6,923 bases of DNA from NCBI GenBank assembly GCA_003151655.1, contig PLYB01000319.1, positions 341 through 7,263 on the forward strand. Reading direction: 5' to 3'. A program made the position numbers and the translations under genes. A model generated the notes under the pieces. It did no database searches, was not told the origin of the DNA, and saw only the letters and a list, made by a program, of their open reading frames with translations. This DNA comes from Gallionellaceae bacterium (GTDB lineage: Bacteria > Pseudomonadota > Gammaproteobacteria > Burkholderiales > Gallionellaceae). Of the stretch, positions 5,293 through 6,923 are shown in pieces. Within the stretch, counting starts at the first letter, position 1, and every line of letters starts with the position of its first letter.

Positions 5293-6805
5293 AGTGTCCA
5301 CCAGCCGCAGATGTCGCACGACAGAGGTCTCCTAAATTGCTTTTCGCGTTTGTCCCCTCGCCCGCAAGCGGGAGAGAGTTAGGGTGAGGGAAATGCGCAG
5401 CATCTCCTGTCCGCTGGGCATAGATAGACACATACGGTTGAGTCTCCTGATGTCCGTGTTCCACCATCATATTGGCGAGATCGAACAAGGCCTGACGTGT
5501 GCCGCGATAGCCGACCCACAGGCGCTGATAGCCCCCGAGCAAATCATGTTGCGGGAATCCTGCGCGCAGCAGCGGCACGCCGAGGCGACGCGCGCTTTCC
5601 GCTGCATGCGAATTGCTGATGATGAGTTGCGCACCGTTTTTTCTGGCCGCAATTTCCAAGTCTTCCAGATCGCCGATGCCGACTTGCGCCGCTGCCACAC
5701 TTTGTAAAATGTTGGCACGCGCAGGGGCAACGGCAGCGACCACCTCGCCGCCAATCTCTGTCACCAGATGCGAAAAACCGTAGAGCAGATCAGCATCAGC
5801 CGCGATGGCGACGCGCGCAAAACCCAGCATAAAATGACTGTCCACCATCGCATCCTGCAACTGCGCACGTTGACGCTCGATCTTTTCCGGCACCGGTTTG
5901 CCGCTGATTTCGGCGAGTGCCGAGACAAAACTATCCACCGCATCCAGCCCCATCAAGCTATCGAAACGATAGTCCGGCACTGCGGTTTGTTCTTTAAGAA
6001 AATCCGCCGCTTCAAATAAGGAATTGCCCAGCACCAGCGTGGCGATGGATTCGCCCATGCTGGAAATATCCGACACGGGCGTGCCGCCCACCGTCACCGG
6101 ACTGCTCTCCATCTCGGTGAGGTGCCCGTCGAGCGAATCGGCGATGTCCGGCAATACCAAGGGACGCAAACCGAATGCCTCGATCAGCTCTTTGATATGT
6201 TCGATGTCGCCAGGGGTTAAAAACGATCCGGCCAGCACGTTGACTTGCTTCTTGCGTCTACCCACATTGCCCTTCACGTTTGCCCCCTCTCCCGCAAGCG
6301 GGAGAGGGTTGGGGTGAGGGCTGTGTTGAGGAAGCAATGTTTCTAATACGGCCTTCACCGCCAGCGCATAACCGCTTTCCAGACAGCCGCTAAAATCCGG
6401 CGTATTCACCGGCACAATCGGGATGTGCGCGAATTCGGGATGCGCCGTATAAAATTCTTTCACCAGACGCTTGATGTCCGTGCCCTGTGTTTCGGAAAGA
6501 CCTGTCGTCGGTAGACCGATCAACGCGGGTTTACTTTTTTCGCAGACCGCCAGCAAACCCTGAATCACGTTTTCGTCCGCACTCATCACCGTCGATACCT
6601 GATCCATCGCGGTCGTTTGCAGCGGGATAGGCTCGCGGAAGTGGCGCACAAAAAACACTTTGCCAAATGCACTGCAACCTTGCGAACCATGCAGCATCGG
6701 AATCGCGCGGTTGATGCCGAGAAAGGCAAGCGACGCGCCCATCGGCTGGCTGGCCTTGAGCGGATTCACCGCGAGTGCTTTGTTGCGTTTCAGGATTTCA
6801 GCCAT
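5291..6805 (-). CDS. nifN: NifN, FeMo-cofactor scaffold subunit, with two in-frame repeat insertions
   Basis: 504 aa, longer than the usual 440-460. NifN with NifE forms the scaffold on which the FeMo-co precursor matures. Conserved segments: PMGASLAFLGINRAIPMLHGSQGCSAFGKVFFVRHFREPIPLQTTAMDQVSTVM with Cys44, LIGLPTTGLSETQGTD, VPVNTPDFSGCLESGYALAVKA, QVNVLAGSFLTPGDIEHI, LGLDAVDS-type region, QRAQLQDAMVDSHFMLG, ISNSHAAESARRLGVPLLRAGFPQHDLLGG. The insertion at about residues 162-180 (HSPHPNPLPLAGEGANVKG) sits between ...VLETLLPQ and RRKKQVNVLAG. The one at 472-490 (HFPHPNSLPLAGEGTNAKS) follows SIYAQRTGDAA, near the end. Both coincide with copies of a 55-base palindromic repeat. The start has AGGAG 6 bases upstream. 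Cys44 and the core are intact, so the protein is probably functional. Confidence 0.94.
   Translation of the reverse strand: MAEILKRNKALAVNPLKASQPMGASLAFLGINRAIPMLHGSQGCSAFGKVFFVRHFREPIPLQTTAMDQVSTVMSADENVIQGLLAVCEKSKPALIGLPTTGLSETQGTDIKRLVKEFYTAHPEFAHIPIVPVNTPDFSGCLESGYALAVKAVLETLLPQHSPHPNPLPLAGEGANVKGNVGRRKKQVNVLAGSFLTPGDIEHIKELIEAFGLRPLVLPDIADSLDGHLTEMESSPVTVGGTPVSDISSMGESIATLVLGNSLFEAADFLKEQTAVPDYRFDSLMGLDAVDSFVSALAEISGKPVPEKIERQRAQLQDAMVDSHFMLGFARVAIAADADLLYGFSHLVTEIGGEVVAAVAPARANILQSVAAAQVGIGDLEDLEIAARKNGAQLIISNSHAAESARRLGVPLLRAGFPQHDLLGGYQRLWVGYRGTRQALFDLANMMVEHGHQETQPYVSIYAQRTGDAAHFPHPNSLPLAGEGTNAKSNLGDLCRATSAAGGH
5336..5390. repeat. Copy A of a 55-base palindromic repeat inside nifN (3' end)
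   Basis: Direct repeat of the copy at 6266-6320, 48 of 55 bases identical and in the same orientation. The core is the palindrome around CCCGC-aa-GCGGG (5361-5372), with two mismatches in the 11-base stem. It adds the peptide PHPNSLPLAGEG to the NifN C-terminal tail. The palindrome is more eroded than in copy B, suggesting it is older or less constrained. Confidence 0.9.
6266..6320. repeat. Copy B of the 55-base palindromic repeat inside nifN (internal)
   Basis: The stem CCCTCTCCCGC-AA-GCGGGAGAGGG (6285-6308) is a perfect 11-base palindrome. It is followed by the GTTGGGGTGAGGG tail typical of this dispersed repeat. It encodes PHPNPLPLAGEG within NifN. The offset to copy A is 930 bases, a multiple of three, so both copies are read in the same phase. 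Confidence 0.92.
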
Positions 6806-6806
6806 A

Positions 6807-6923
6807 TCACTCTCCTGCTTTCAGAAAACCGTTCGTGGTGAGTGTTTTCCGTTCGCACCTTTGATACAACGCGTAATGCGGGGAACTTCCCTCGATACGG
6901 CTACGCCTACTCGGGACGAACGG
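6807..6923 (-). CDS. Possible 3' end of the gene upstream of nifN (nifE expected), partial
   Basis: The frame is open from the right edge for 38 codons to a TGA at 6807-6809, 1 base before the nifN ATG. The translated tail ends ...LYQRCERKTLTTNGFLKAGE. Gene order in nif operons predicts nifE here, and NifE C-terminal tails vary, but nothing in these residues is diagnostic. Much of the segment matches a dispersed repeat (see 6829-6923). A second frame is also open for most of this stretch, so openness alone is weak evidence. If real, it would be a third case of repeat sequence read into a nif protein. Confidence 0.3.
   Translation of the reverse strand, partial: PFVPSRRSRIEGSSPHYALYQRCERKTLTTNGFLKAGE
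6829..6923. repeat. REP-like inverted repeat upstream of nifN
   Basis: CCGTTCGT (6829-6836) is the exact inverse of ACGAACGG (6916-6923), bounding a 95-base unit at the window edge. A second CCGTTCG lies at 6849-6855, and a perfect palindrome GGGAA-C-TTCCC at 6881-6891. The right part (CTCGATACGGCTACGCCTAC) resembles dispersed repeats common in proteobacterial intergenic regions. The element starts 24 bases upstream of the nifN ATG and could continue beyond the edge. Confidence 0.65.

Noticed and set aside
4867..5319. Longer nifX starting at 5317-5319
   Set aside because: It would overlap nifN by 29 bases and has no ribosome-binding site, while the ATG at 5280 has AAGGAG at ideal spacing.

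Overview
The window is part of a nitrogen-fixation (nif) gene region from a Gram-negative proteobacterium. Betaproteobacteria fit best: the gene set resembles Azotobacter and betaproteobacterial nif loci, and the region carries several REP-like palindromic repeat families. The exact genus is not determined by the sequence.

Layout: (1) Positions 1-685, minus strand: the N-terminal part of an HlyD-type membrane-fusion (efflux adaptor) protein that runs off the left edge and is not a nif gene. (2) Positions 686-950: a divergent intergenic region with a strong sigma-54 (-24/-12) promoter reading rightward. (3) Positions 951-2116, plus strand: an unrecognised cysteine-free 185-aa protein, an intergenic hairpin, then the nif-specific flavodoxin NifF. 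(4) Positions 2113-6805, minus strand: a long operon. In transcription order it is nifN, nifX, an RseC-like Cys-rich membrane protein, a NifX-associated DUF269 protein, a DUF683 (CCE_0567-type) small protein, a nif-specific 2x[4Fe-4S] ferredoxin (fdxB type), a thioredoxin-like [2Fe-2S] ferredoxin of the Shethna protein I type, an unrecognised 126-aa protein, and nifZ. nifZ and nifF converge, and their stop codons share bases. (5) The right edge (6806-6923) holds a repeat-like segment and an open frame that may be the 3' tail of the gene before nifN, probably nifE.

Together the genes cover FeMo-cofactor assembly (NifN scaffold subunit, NifX carrier, DUF269/DUF683 accessory proteins), P-cluster/MoFe maturation (NifZ), and electron supply (NifF flavodoxin, two different ferredoxins, and possibly an Rnf/Rsx-linked RseC-like protein).

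The most striking structural feature is palindromic repeats inside and between these genes. Two direct 55-bp copies of one family lie within nifN itself. Both are in the same reading phase, leave the frame open, and add about 20 residues each. Other inverted-repeat elements of different families fill the rseC-like/DUF269 gap, the DUF269/DUF683 gap and the region upstream of nifN.
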